From Lutjanus erythropterus (taxonomy: Eukaryota > Chordata > Actinopteri > Lutjaniformes > Lutjanidae), in assembly GCA_020091685.1 (NCBI GenBank), contig CM034602.1, positions 3,272,380 through 3,336,379 of the forward strand: a stretch of 64,000 nt of DNA. The letters run 5' to 3'. This document shows positions 15,469 through 29,400 of the stretch, piece after piece. The translations under genes and the position numbers were made by a program. The notes beneath the pieces were generated by a model. That model searched no databases. It saw only the letters and a program-made list of their open reading frames with translations, and was not told the DNA's origin. The first letter of the stretch is position 1. Each line of letters begins with the position of its first letter.

Positions 15469-17213
15469 TCTAACCTCCATCAACACTTTCTTTGATCATA
15501 AATTTTAATTTGTGCACTTAAAATCTGTTGCCTCGGCCTTCATGCCCCGTATTCTTCCTACCGATAACTCTAAAGCAGGTGGGTTATAAACTGCTAAAAG
15601 CCAGTGATATAATAAAGTATAAAACAAAGTTTTACACTTTTGATACCACTGAACGACTTAGCTATTTTTTGTCGTGGCAGATGCTGCGTCATCCCATCTT
15701 TTTTAAACTAAATATACAGCGCAGTACGTTCACCTTTTGTCCCCAGTCTACTGTGGGTTTCTGGCAACTACATACAGCAGAAGGTAACAGAGTTTGATGA
15801 ATACAGCCAGTTAATGCAAGATGGTCCAAATGTTCAGTTCAGCTCTCAGCAAACACAGATTTGATTTAAGTGCCAAACAAGTCTAGACATCAACTGTCGG
15901 TTCAAACTGGGCTAAATTTGGTTGTAAAGTGAAGTTGTTTAGAGATCTAGGTTACATATTTGAACAACAGTTAAATAACAAAACGTGCTTCAGGTTAAAA
16001 TACAGTCACTTATATGCACCTATATCGGTATATCGGTACCTAACTCTGTGTTTAACATCTGCATGTTTAAGATTTCAATTGCAAATACAGATAAAAAGAC
16101 ATTCTTAAAATGAATAAAACACAATTTGATTGATAATATCTTCAGTGCAAAATAAAAAAAAAAATCATGATTTATGAAAACTAAAAAGACAAAATTTACC
16201 AAAATAAATAAAACTACATATCTGGTCTGCACATGAACACTTAGGATAACATGTTGCATGCTGGGAAGTGGTGTTTTAGGGAGTGAAGATACTTACATGG
16301 TTGCATTCAGCAGCAATCTCTGTTTCCTGAAAGAGAAAAAGAGAAAGGAGAGGTGAGATAACTTTAGATTTAAGGTCGTTTCTCTAGAGATTTGTATCTT
16401 TATGAGGTCAATTAAGAGGAGCAACTACTTGAGATTTAAGACTAAATATGTCAGAATGGTTCAACCACACTGCCATTTCTCATGACTGTAAGAAATGTGG
16501 CCTTTGCCTAAAGTTTGAGGACACAATCAGTGTAACCTTTACAACCGGTAACATCCTATAATCCACTGCAAACCAGTGGTGTAAAGCAGGTACCATACTT
16601 TCTAGTAGCCAAATCCTCAAGTGTCCACACTGCATTGTTCATGATTACTCATTAATCGCCATTACAAATTGAAAAAAATCATTAACCAACAATATATGTT
16701 TTGTGTACCACTTCTCTGGAGCTCAGGTTTTCTTCATGATTTTGTTTGTTTGGCTTGTTACTTCAGAAATCATAGCTACTGTTCCCCATTTGATATTGTC
16801 TTGTTTGGAAAAAGGAAAAAAAAAAATTAAATACTAATTTCAACCTGTGGACTTGTCTACGCAGCCACTGAGCCACTACTGTAGACGTCAGAACAGAACT
16901 ATGAAGCCTTCATGAACAGTTAACCAGTCATGGTTACTAACTATAGAGGGAAGAGAAGCAGTTTTGGCCCACTGACCCTCAGCAGGACACACCTTCATAG
17001 GTGGCCTCCTCCAAATGAGGCGGCCCCTGACTCAGAAAACAGGTTCTGGGGCCAAAGTGAGGCCACATAGTTATTTTCCTGCTGTGCTGCGTTGACCTGA
17101 AGTGACCTGCCTGACTTCCTGCTTCCACCAGCAGCCAAACGCCTGCAGACCAACAGCCACCCCTGTCCTTTAAACCAGAGAAAAGAACGAAATCACTCCC
17201 AGTGGAGGACCAG

Positions 17214-17263
<50 letters not shown>

Positions 17264-17366
17264 TTGAAAGCACAGCTCTGCAGATGGCCGAAGAGTTTCT
17301 GACTGTTTACCACATGGCAGCCTCACCGCGAGCCAGGAATAGGTTGCCTGTGTGTGTTTGAATATT

Positions 17367-17400
<34 letters not shown>

Positions 17401-20400
17401 CTATTTACAGTCAAGTGTCACAATGCTCTTCACACAGACAGTAAATGCTGTGCGGTGGTGGTGGTGGTGGTGTTGGTGGGTGGGTGGGGTGGGGTGGGGG
17501 GTTCTCAGCCTGGTTGTACTGAAGAGGAGGACGGTACAGTGGGTAGAGCGCTGACAGATGTTATAAACAGCACAGAGCTGACTCAGTGGTCAACTGGGGT
17601 GGAAAAATAAATAAGTGGTCCTGGAAATGTGACCCAGACTGACCCAGCACCACCGACACACCCACCAACAGAACAGCAAAGTAGAACTAACTCAGGTAGA
17701 GCCCTCATTTAGGAAGCATTGGGGCATATATGAATACTTCAGCAGGGATCTCGACATGAAACAGCTTCTTTATGTTATTTAACTGGGTGGTTTTTGTTAC
17801 GTATATAGACACTGATTTGTTTTCAGAAATACTCCACATTATTATTAATAGAGTTTTATCAAAACAATCACTTTTAATTATGAGAAAAAGATATTTTTAT
17901 AGCCTAAAGCCAATAACCCTACAGTCCAGAACACTGAGCTTAAACTAGAAGACATATAAAGTCTCATGTTTTGTGGTCTGAACACCTAGAGTGATCATTT
18001 TCACAGGTTTTCACACAAAAGAAAAAAGTCCTTGTTGTAGTTCAGTACTAAAATTCTGACAAAATGCAATAAGTGAACTGGTGATCACACTGGGAAACTG
18101 TAGGAAAAATGGCGTCAGAATTCGGTGTGGGTCAGGAGTGGTTTAGCAGACTTTGCTTCCATTCAGCACCAGAGCTCAGAGCATCAGAAGGATGAGCAGC
18201 ACAAACACGTGAAGAAACCCTTTAATGTTTGTTACATTTAGGTTTGCAGTTAACTGATTTTGAGACATCCTGCTATGCTTTTAACATACGTAATGCAAGT
18301 ACAAAGCAGAGACACTGAAGAGTTAGATAGCTAGTCTCTGACAATAGAGAAATCACCATTATCTCACTGTATTTACTGTCAGGTAACAAAACTGTGACTG
18401 ATACAAGGTTTTCTAACAAAACTAAGCTGATTTTATATTTATGTTAAGACATGCATCCTGCCAAACATAGAGAATACAGTTTGTTCCCATATTTACAGCC
18501 TTGATTCTTCTGTTTATGGAGGCTCAACCTGTAATTCTGGTGCTTCAGACAGGCACCTGAAAGCAACTTCACGTTTGTTAGCAGAGTCAACACGTCATTC
18601 TGTCAGTGTCAGCACAGTGTATGAAAGGCAGAACATACCAAAGAAAAGCTGATGGAGGGGTGTTAACCTGGATGGAGCCGGCCAGTCTGATGCTGGATCA
18701 AACAGCATGGGACATTTGTTTTATTTTCTTTGTTTCTGGACCGACGCGCTGGGGAAAACCCCACCTCTGCACACACTCAGTCCACCTCTGGACTTAACAG
18801 CCAAACACCACATCACACTGCTGCAGAGCACAATGTGACTCATGTGGGCGTCTTATCCAGCTCTATCAGGGGATCTGCACATTCAGAAAGCCAAAACTTG
18901 TCATCAACTGGATCCTACACTGATTTAAAATCCAAAATAAATAAATATTATCTGTTCAGGTGAATTGGATAACAAGACTTGGCTGTTGTATCATAAGTGT
19001 GTTTATATGCATGTCAAACTCACTGTGACCAGCTGTTTGAGCAGTGATCTCTCACAACAGGAGAGAATAAAACCAATACAGCTGACACACCCGCTCACAT
19101 ACTTTAGTCACACTGAAACATTCAGGCTCTTTGTTTGCCGACGCTCCTGCTCCTTCTCCACTCGCTGAAAGTGAAAACTGTGAAAACCTCCATCTCGTTT
19201 AATAGCTGCTGCAGCTAAATTAGACTTAATCAGCTCTCCTCATTTTGTCTTGGGAAAACCGGCATGAGGTTGAGCTATAATTGGAAGTGGGTGAGAGAAA
19301 GAGATGGAGAGAGAAAATGACACATGAAATGACAGAAAGAGGAGAGAATCCAGAGGGAAACCAGCCATTTCCAACACCTTCTGAGTCATGAAGCACAGGG
19401 CTCTGCAGCTGGGTGTTTAGTTCACACAATCCTCATCTTAATCAATGCTTCTAGAACCCTGTTCCCTAGAGCTGACGGTAATAATTAACTGAAATTATAT
19501 CTAATGGAAACCTTCAGAATTAAGCATAATTTGACATACAAATTATTTGGACCAGCTGACTCACTCACACTACATAAACCCGAGGACACAGCATACCATC
19601 CTGTCTTTATTGTTTTATACCTGTAATAGTGTTGCCAAAAATATCACTATATATACACTCATTTTTCACAGTATCGACACGCCTGCATCAGCCGCACTTT
19701 CTTGCTCTTTGACACACACCACGTCTCCTCTCACTTACAGTGCTGTCTTCTTCTCGTCACTTGTCTCATTTTCTATATCCGTCATGTTACAGCCTTGTGA
19801 AGTTTATCTTTTAATAAAAACCTAAAAATCTGATGCCCTCACTGTCAGATCAATTTTTCCCTGTGGTACTAAATTTATTATCAAATCTCTATTTTTCAAA
19901 GTATTGTATTTAAATTAGAAATTCCTGTATGTTAACAACACTAACCTGAATTACCTGAATAATCTACATTAGCAGCTGCCAGTTATTTTATTAATTAATC
20001 GCTGTTTGGTTTATAAAAATGTCAGAAAACAATCAAAAATGTCCATCACGATTTCATGAATCCCAGGTAATATCTTCATTTTTTCTGGGCAAACAAACAG
20101 CACCAAACCACAAAATATTCAGAAGATATAAAAAGGTTTTTTTTCCATTTTTGCTTAGGATATGTCAAAATGGTTGCAAATTAATTTTCTATCAGTTAAT
20201 CAACAGAAAACTGTCTGAAATTGTTTGTTGTTGAAAACGATCATTTTAATTATCGATTAATCCACCCATTACTTTTTTCAATGATCAATTATTGTTTAGT
20301 ACATAAAATGTAAGGCTAATCTGAATGTCATTTTTTTAACATCCAAAGCTTCTGTTGATGTTTTTGAATGAAGCTTCAAATGACTGTCATCATATTTTAT

Positions 20401-23400
20401 GACACCATCACCCTCAAAGAAAAAAAACATAAATCTTCAATTTGAATAAAGTGATTCAAGTTAGTCTCTAGTTATATAAGTATAATTTATGATGCTGTTA
20501 GACTGTTGCTAAAGTTAATACTGGTGCATCCCTCCCTTTGTCTGTGGAAAGTGGGAGAGCAGACTTGTTTTTTTTACCGCAGTGAAAATGATTTTGAAAG
20601 GCAAAATGCTAACAAATACAGATTGAAGCAGAATATTTCACAAGATAAAAACATCCATTCCATTTTGGAAATGATTACATCCATCTTCAATAAATTTTGT
20701 TATTAGAAATGAGTTATTGGAAATGTCTGGATCTCACAAGTCGGGAAAAACAATCCTACACAGCCACCACTGGAATCTAATTCTACAAACAGTGTGATAA
20801 TATTAGTGCAACCTAATCTTTATCTGCAGCTGTACAGAAATACAACTAACAGTTCAAACTATGTCCAACAGAATAGCAGCAAATCCTCACAGTTGTGGAG
20901 CAGCACCAGAGAATGTTTGGCATCTCTGCAGGTAAAAAGACCTAACATGAGGATTAAATCAATTATCAAAATACTTTCAATAGATTTCTGCCTATCAACT
21001 GACTGATAAATAGACTTATAATCCTTTCAGCTCTCACATTTAAATATGCAAATTGCATGCTTCAGAGACAATAGCATGTCTAAAATAAAAGTGCATAAAG
21101 ATTATGGAGCAGAGAGAAGAGCTGCTCCAGTGGACATAAGCACACCAGTGAGAATGGCAGCTGATTATCTACAAAAGCCACAACAAAGCTGGAACTTGAT
21201 GCAGATGCATCCAGTCACCTTGGTGTTCACAGTGAACAATACATGCTGTACTTTCAATCAGTGCAAGTCAAAAGACTATTCATGGATGACTTCAGGCAGT
21301 ACATCAGCCAACAGTAGCTGCTTAACCACTTTTTCATGACTTAGAACTAGAAACACTTTCCAGCTTCTGCCGATTCTCTGCACGCTGTTTGTTTTATTTG
21401 ACTCTCCACCCAGAAACTGTGCTTTTTTTCCTACCAAACATCTGGACAGGGCAGTGTTCACATCAGGTGTGTGACAGATGTGTGTATGTTCACTACCACT
21501 GATGACACACAGGAAAGATGAAGGTGAAAACAGCTTGTGGCACTGACATTTCATCAAATTGTGAAATGCAGTAAAAGAAAACACCAAATTAGCTGTACAC
21601 ACACAGACACACTGAATACACACTGAATAAAGTCGACCACATTCACCTGTCAGTGATAAGCTGACCAAACTTCATGGGTGTGTTTTATTTCGGGTTCATG
21701 TTTGCTCTGGAAACAGTTAGTTATCCTTCCACCAAGGCAGTGGTGGCCTAAATGTTTGAGAAGCGAGCTTGTGAGCGGGAAGTTGCTTGTACAATGCCCT
21801 GACCAGTAGGATAAGTCTAAGTGGGGAAACCTCATTACCCCCATTGAGGTGCCCTTGAGCAAGGCCCTGATCTGTGGGGCCAGCAGATCAGACTTTGGTT
21901 GCATTGGGAAGTCTCCAGTACCCCTTTTCCATACACACAGCTGGTCTGGCTTGACTCGGTTTGATTCGGCACATCAGCCCAGCATGGCATGGGTTTGCAT
22001 TTCCGTTACAACAGGGCAACCCACCGGAGGGTAGGTCTTTTAACTGAAGACAAGCTTGGCGAAGCTCAAGTCTGTGAAGCGGTGGATAAACCATATGTGT
22101 CATATGTGTCTCAGTGATAAACAATCTGTTTCCTTAGATGCTTCACAATGTGGTCGACGAGACGACATCGCAGCCCACTTGGTGGCAGGTCGGGCTCACT
22201 TTGGCTCCGCTTCAGAGTAGGTCCATCTCAGCGGTGGCATGGCGCAGCTCAGCACAATAAAAGTGGTAAATGCAAATCAGCACAGAACGGTTTAATGGTG
22301 TGGCCAAAAGTGCCAGTGGAAAAGCCCCACAACTGTGAATGCAATCAGAGCTTTCCTAAAAAAAACAAAAAAAAACAAAAAAAAAAGAGCATTGCTCTCA
22401 GTGAAACCCCCCTGAATAGAACGACTAAATATAAGCAACTCTGAAAACCAGCTTAAAATATTGCCTGGGATGGACAGACTTTAAAAAACTAATGCACAGC
22501 TGTGGAAGAAGTGTTGGGGCTGCTCACACAGAGAAATAACAAATTAACAATCAGCTGCAGGTAACTTTCCCTTCTGAAATAACATGAATCCAAAGATAAA
22601 TATTTTGTAAGAAGGTTGTCTAAACTCACATAGCAGACAAATATTTTAGCCATCTATAATTGATGACTGTATTATGTTTAGTGTCAGCAAATTATCACAC
22701 CAGAACCTAGCTACTGTAGAAGTATCACTCTGCTTTATTTACATTTAACTAAACTGCTCCTGATCCGTTGCTACAAAAATACAACCACGCCAGTATATTT
22801 ATCTTAACCAACGGAGGGAAACAGGGATTTGAATGCGACTTAGTCTTAATCACCACCCACATCTTTTATTTGTTCTGTGACACCCATTAATGTATGTTCC
22901 CCCAAGCTTTGTAGGTGGGATTAAGAATGAATGTCTTCTTTCTACATAGCCGGCAACAGAAAACTGTTTCATGGAACGACATTCTTAACATATATTTTAT
23001 ATATATTTTCATTCATCAGAAATTTTGTCAATCATGTCCATTCTTTCAGGGAGTGGGATTCCTCCTCTGTGTTCATTTGCTGAACAACGTGCACAAGTAT
23101 GAAGGTGTTGGAGCAAAACGAGTGAGCACCTGTGACAGCGGAATTTGTAGTTGTAAAAAATAAAAAAATAGTCACACATGTATCTAAATTTGAACTCACA
23201 GAGAAAAAATATCTTCAGTTGCACAATTTATTTCTCTCCCACAAACACAACAGTTTGGCCTTCTCCAGTCCTTCACTGCAGGTGCACAAATCCTAAACTA
23301 CCAATCACAACAACTCATTCACTCAACTCAGTTTTTCCTACAGTTTCTTCAGTGAATGTGGTGCAAAACACATTCACACACCCGTATCAAAACATGTAAA

Positions 23401-26400
23401 ATCAAGGACGAAGTTTGCACATCTGCAAATCATTATTTGAATTCATGCAATGAAAGCTGCTCACCTACTGCACACAAGCAACATTTATGACACGGTGATA
23501 AATGTCACAGTAGAAAAGTAGAAAAACAGTCACAAGTTTAGCAAACTGACACAGAAACATCAGTTATACAGCCATGTTTAGTTTTCTAATGTGAGTCACA
23601 CTATTATCTGATGCTCATACCAGACCAAGGAATATAGAGTAGCAGCAGAACCTCTGTGTTTTTAGCAGGGATGAAATGGTATGAAAATTTCACATCACAA
23701 TTACACGAAAATAATCTGTTATCAGTATTATGGCAGCAGACTTGTTAAAATGTACTGACCATTTTAAAACATTTCTGATAAACACTGAAATAATTTAACC
23801 AACTTTTATTTTGAAAAGCTCTCAATGATTTGATGTTTTCATTAAGGCAGAATAAACTCATGTTGCTGCTGAGCAAAGTATTAAACACAGTTATTGCGAT
23901 AATTAAAATCTGAAATGATAATACTACTTGTAAAGACTTTTAACACTGAACCAAATATTTTTTCATCCCTATTATTTCCATAAGTTAAAGTGATTTTTAT
24001 TGCCTGTGATTTTAGATTTTCAACTTTAAAATACAGACTGGACAGACAGGATGACAATTCAATCTGATTATCAGGCTACATGCGTAGAGGATGTAGAGGA
24101 TGATCCACCGGCAGTGACGCCTCTGAGAGGGTTTTTTTTTTTTTAATTACCAGTAACATCACTGTTTCTACACACACAACAGTAGCAGAGCTGCAGTTGG
24201 ATGAACACTTGAACACTTCGGATAAATGTCAACAATAAGCCTGAATGGACAATCAGACACTAGAAGGACACAAAAGGATGTTGCTTAGCAACAGGAAGCA
24301 TTTTTTCTTCTTCTTCTTTTTGGTAGAGTACCAAAATAAATGTATCAAAACAAACTAAAAGCTCCTGTCTTTGTCTGGGATAATGCAACATAAGCCTATA
24401 AAAGCAGCAGCATACTTGTGTGGATTCAGAACACAGAGATGTTTCTGTGACTGCTTTATCATCAGGACACAGCAGTCCTGAGACTGACAACCTTCTCTGA
24501 CAGGCTGTTAGAAATTCAGGTGTTTTCTCACTGCAGCTGTGCAGGCGGCAGTAATGAAAGTAATCCTGTACCTCAATAAAAGTATCAGTACCAAAGTAAT
24601 GGGTAAATACTCCATAAATAACAAAATATAATTTGATAAAAGTGAAAAAAGAAACACAAGTAAAATGTACTTGGCTGGAGTGTTTATTATAATGAAAATG
24701 GGTGATGGCAAATGTTTTTAATGCTATATGTGCATAAGGTGGTGCTACACTAAACTGCCAAAAGTATGTGGACACCTGACGTCCCTTTGTGTACTTTTGG
24801 TAAGCACTTGTTTATCCTCATTTGGGCTCTTTAGCTCCAGTGAAGACATCTTATTGTAAATAAGAGTGTTCGTCCAACTTTGTGGCAACAGTTTGAGTTT
24901 AACTCATTCCCATTTCAGCTTTAATATTTCCTCTTGTTTATATTGTTCCTATTTTTATATCTCCTCTTATTTATATTGCTTTTTTAATTATTACTATTGT
25001 TTTCTTTATTGATACTTATTCTATTTTGATATCCTCTTTGCTGCTGTAACACTGCCAATTCCCTAGTGTGGGACTAATGAAGGATCATCTTGTTTTATCT
25101 TATCTTATGACAAGGCCTCTGTGCACAAAGCGAGCTCCACAAAGCTTCCCAAGTTTGGTGTGGAAGAACTTGACTAACCCGCACAGAGCCCTGACCTCAG
25201 CATCAGAGGTCACATTAACCGAATATTTTCTGTCACAGACTGATTCTTTTTTTTTTAAACAATGACAGAGAAATCTAAAGGGCATCCATCATTTTGACAA
25301 ATTAAAACACTGTGGGTGATCTATCCTAACAAGTGGTGGTGTCAGTTGCAGCGAGGGAATGATCATCTTAAACCATGTAAAAGATAGAGAAATCTTCAGC
25401 AAAGTAATACAAACTCGGACTCGCACTCAAACTCAGGAACATTACATATTTCAAGTAAAAAAGTTTTTTAAAAGTCTATGAAGGTAGGGAGAAGATCAAA
25501 TTAACTATTTAGTAACATACAAGAGAATGAATTACAACTGATTATATGTGAATATATTTCTTGCCTTCTCCCTGATGGTCTGAATCAATCGCTAAATTTG
25601 TTGTTTTTTTAGAAATGTCATACGCAGGTCAGCTGCAAACGACAGAAAAGTCACCAAGTTGGAAACACTGAGCTCAAAAATATGATGTGGCCGATAAATG
25701 AGATGAAAAAAGAGTTACTGATTCAGTGATCAGTTATCATTTCTTTAACAAAGATGGTGGTGTTTGGCACAGCCAGGGTTGCAGCGTCCGCTCCTTATGT
25801 TGCTCAACAGGAGCTGAATATACACCAACAAGTCAGTGTTTAACAGAATGTCCTGCAGTCTTAATGTGCTGATTGGCAATTATCAAACTGAGCAGAAGAA
25901 GGGTTCAACTAGGAGGCTGAGACACAAACAGACACATGGAGACTTCATGCGGCCGTTAGGCCAAAGTGAAACCTTCAATCTCCTGAGCCTCCTCCCTCTG
26001 GACTGAGAGTCTCTGCACCACGTACACAAAACCACAGCCACCAGCAGGACTGACAGCGGGCAGGCCGGAGACACACAAAAATGCTACGAGTCTAAAAGCA
26101 GCTGCTAATCTCACCCTGGAACCAGAGAACAGAAGCAGCAGCAGAGTGCCAGCTGGGCAGCTCGGGGCCTTCACACAGAAGGTGGACGGTAGCTGCTTGG
26201 CAGCGGCATTCGTGGTGGGCGTTAGGAGACGAGACGTCACACCCTAACTCCTGGGTTAGGTGGAATTCTCAAAGAAAATTCAGGTTAGGTCAGACATAAA
26301 CTTTGCTATCCCATGAGAACAAGAATGAGGAAGCTCTTCTTGGGACAAAGTAAATGATTACAAGATAAGATGGAATAAAAATCCCCAGGACACTGTGGCA

Positions 26401-29400
26401 CATTGTTTTGTTGCAGTAGACAAAAAAAAATCCATAGCACCTAATTTGACATCAGTAACCATGAACCACTCTATTTCATGACCAAAACCTCTGTGGAAAA
26501 AATATCTGTAGGGATGCATGATATGGATTTTTTCAGGTGATACAGGGAACCAATCAGGCCTCAAACAATAAGGCAGGTAAAATGCCCTGTTGGGCAAGTA
26601 AATCTAGCAACTCACATGCTTGACTTACTTACACTTACTACAACTATTTTGATTATTGATTTATGGTTAAAGTTTTTTTTTCCTGGAATAAAAAAATGCT
26701 GTTTCCAGACTCAGATATGGTGATTTTCTGTCGTTCTCCATTTATTATCATATTAAACTAAATATCATTAGTTATGGACTAACTAAAAAAGACAGACATG
26801 ACCTTGAACTTTGAGGAACTGGGATGGACATTCTTCACAACTGACTGGGCAAGTGAAAAAAAAAAAGAAACTACATTGAACCCTTACCTTGGTTCTCATG
26901 GCCAATACCAACAACATGACTGAAAATTTTATAGCTTTGCATTTTAAAAAGAAGTTCCCCATCACCTGTAGTTTATACACAACCGAGAGTAAATAAAAAC
27001 AGGATATGATGAGCAAAGATTAATGATTTAATGCTGCATACCTTTGACTGAACCAAATCTAACTGACGTCCCTAATACAACAAAAGCAAAGAACAGTTAT
27101 CACTCTTCAAATGTTCATTTAGTTTTTCTAAAACTTCACTGTATAGCTTAGCTTTTATAGCACATTTTGCAGAAGAATTCAAAATATTTTGACATAATCT
27201 GTCAAATCAGATATTATTACAGTCAACATTTGCTATATGGCGATACAGACCCACATAGCTGTGATCATTTATGGGCCTCGTTATTTATCATGGCTCATGA
27301 TCATTTCCTGTACAGACGCATTAAAACTGCCTTCAGAGGTGTTGATAAGAATCAGTCAGCAACCTGAAACTGATACAGATGCCACTGATACATCAGTTTG
27401 CAAACAACATCAACCTGCTACCACGTGAAGAATGAAGACGGAAGGAAAAACAAAGCATTTAACTCATCTTTTGACTTAGGTGACTGACTAATTTCTATTT
27501 GTAACGATTACCTTAAACTTCAATACAGTACTGGTATAAAAAAACGATACTAAACACCACAGCAAAAAGAAAAAATCCTTAGCATGCAAAACAGGATAAT
27601 GTCTTTCTTTTTTTAATTCACTTCCTGCACACAGTGCAAATTTTAGGCAGGACTGAACTGAGCACATACTGTATTATTTTAAATGTGGTACTGAAGTATC
27701 TGTACTTTTGGCTACCTTGGTTAATTCCTGGACAAAATTAGGTTTCTTTACATTTAAAATGGCAGACAGGAAATGACAGTTTGTGTTCGATTTGTATTCA
27801 AATATGACCTATAGAGCCGATATATCAGCCCGATATTGGCCTGACATGGACCTATCAAAGATATATATATATAGCATCAGAGTATACCAATTTACAACTT
27901 TACCAATATACAACTTTTTCATCCAGAACATATGATGCAGAAAACGACGCTTGGGGTGATTTCAATTTAGCATGATGGGGACCATTTATGAGGACAAGAG
28001 GAACTCCCTGCAGGTCTACATGCTGAGAAGCTGCTTCTCGTTTTACAACCTGCCCCTAATTGACTGATGCTGAACAGTACTGATGTTTATTAAAGCTATT
28101 TAATTTTTATTTGTTCTTTTTCCAAAATGTTCTTTTCTACAATTGGTTGTCTTCTATATCTTCTATATGTTAAATCATTTAACAGCTTAAATAAAATACA
28201 TTATATTTTTTAATAGTTATTTGTTTCAGAAAACAGCCCTCTGACGGCCTTTGAAGAGCCATAACACATAAATCACATTGAAAAGGTCTATTTTTATTCC
28301 AGCTCAGAAATCCACTATATATAAAAGGTAAAATCTTCCCCTCAAAATGAGTATCAGTCTCAAAAATCCCACACTGGTCCAGCTCTAATGATATCTGATG
28401 CCTCTATGCTTGCAACTTAATAGTACTCTCCTCATTGATTCATCTGTTTTTTGTCATAAATGACAAATAATAATAATAATATCTGTCATAAATAATCAGT
28501 TATTAGGATAATCTGATGTTTAATTTTCAACCTAACTTTTCATGTCTGAAAATGTTTACAATGATATAAACAGAGAAAAGCAGCAAATTTGAGAGATTGG
28601 AACCAAAATATGCATAATATTTTAGCTTAACAATCACCAAAAGTAGTAGCTGATTAATTTTCTGTATGTTCACCAATCATTTCATCTCTGGTTACGTCCC
28701 TCAAGTCACGTGTCAAAAGTGAAAAAGCTGATGAGAAGCAACAAAACCACTACAATCATGGTTCTTTTTTCTTCAGCAGCTACTCTGTAAATTCTATGGG
28801 TGAACAGCGTATTTAATGGCGACTTTTTCCACTAGAGGGGACGCTGTCTTGTGATTCTGAGTAAGCAGATAATTGGCACAATTCAAGGCTTGTCTTAGCC
28901 GCTGTAAGCTCCCGCTGCAGCGTATCAGAGATCTCTCAGTCTGCCGTACTTCTGCTGTTGAAAAGCAGTTAATGAGCTTAGAGAAGTGAGCTCAGCAGTC
29001 AGCCACCGGCCAGCAAACAGCCGCAGTCCCGGGCTGATCTTTCAGGACGCACTTGAATGGACCTAAAGGTCACAAAAGCAACCTGGTGACCTGAAAATCA
29101 CAGGTTCAGCTACCAACATACAAGCCTGGGAAAGGTTCTCACTGAGTCTGAGTATGTGTGAGTAAGTAATGAGTAATCCCCCACCTTTCTCAAACAAATA
29201 CTTGTGAATTTAGTTGGACTAAGATAAACAAATCCTCTAGCTGCTGGCAAAACACTGCCTATCTTTCAACAGTTTCCCTCACTGTAAATGAAATTCTATC
29301 TTATCTTACGGTACATCAGGAATACAGTTAACAGTAGTTATCTCTCTAATTATTGTGTAAATGTAAGTGACGATGTATGTGCAAATAACACCTCCCCTAT

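Noticed and set aside
17525-17580. tRNA-like or SINE A-box look-alike (GGTACAGTGGGTAGAGCGC)
   Set aside because: No B box, no cloverleaf, no 3' acceptor stem pairing.
24260-24775. 171-codon minus-strand open frame in glg1 intron 1
   Set aside because: No recognisable domain; overlaps a Tc1 end; composition is that of AT-rich intron DNA; no splice partners.
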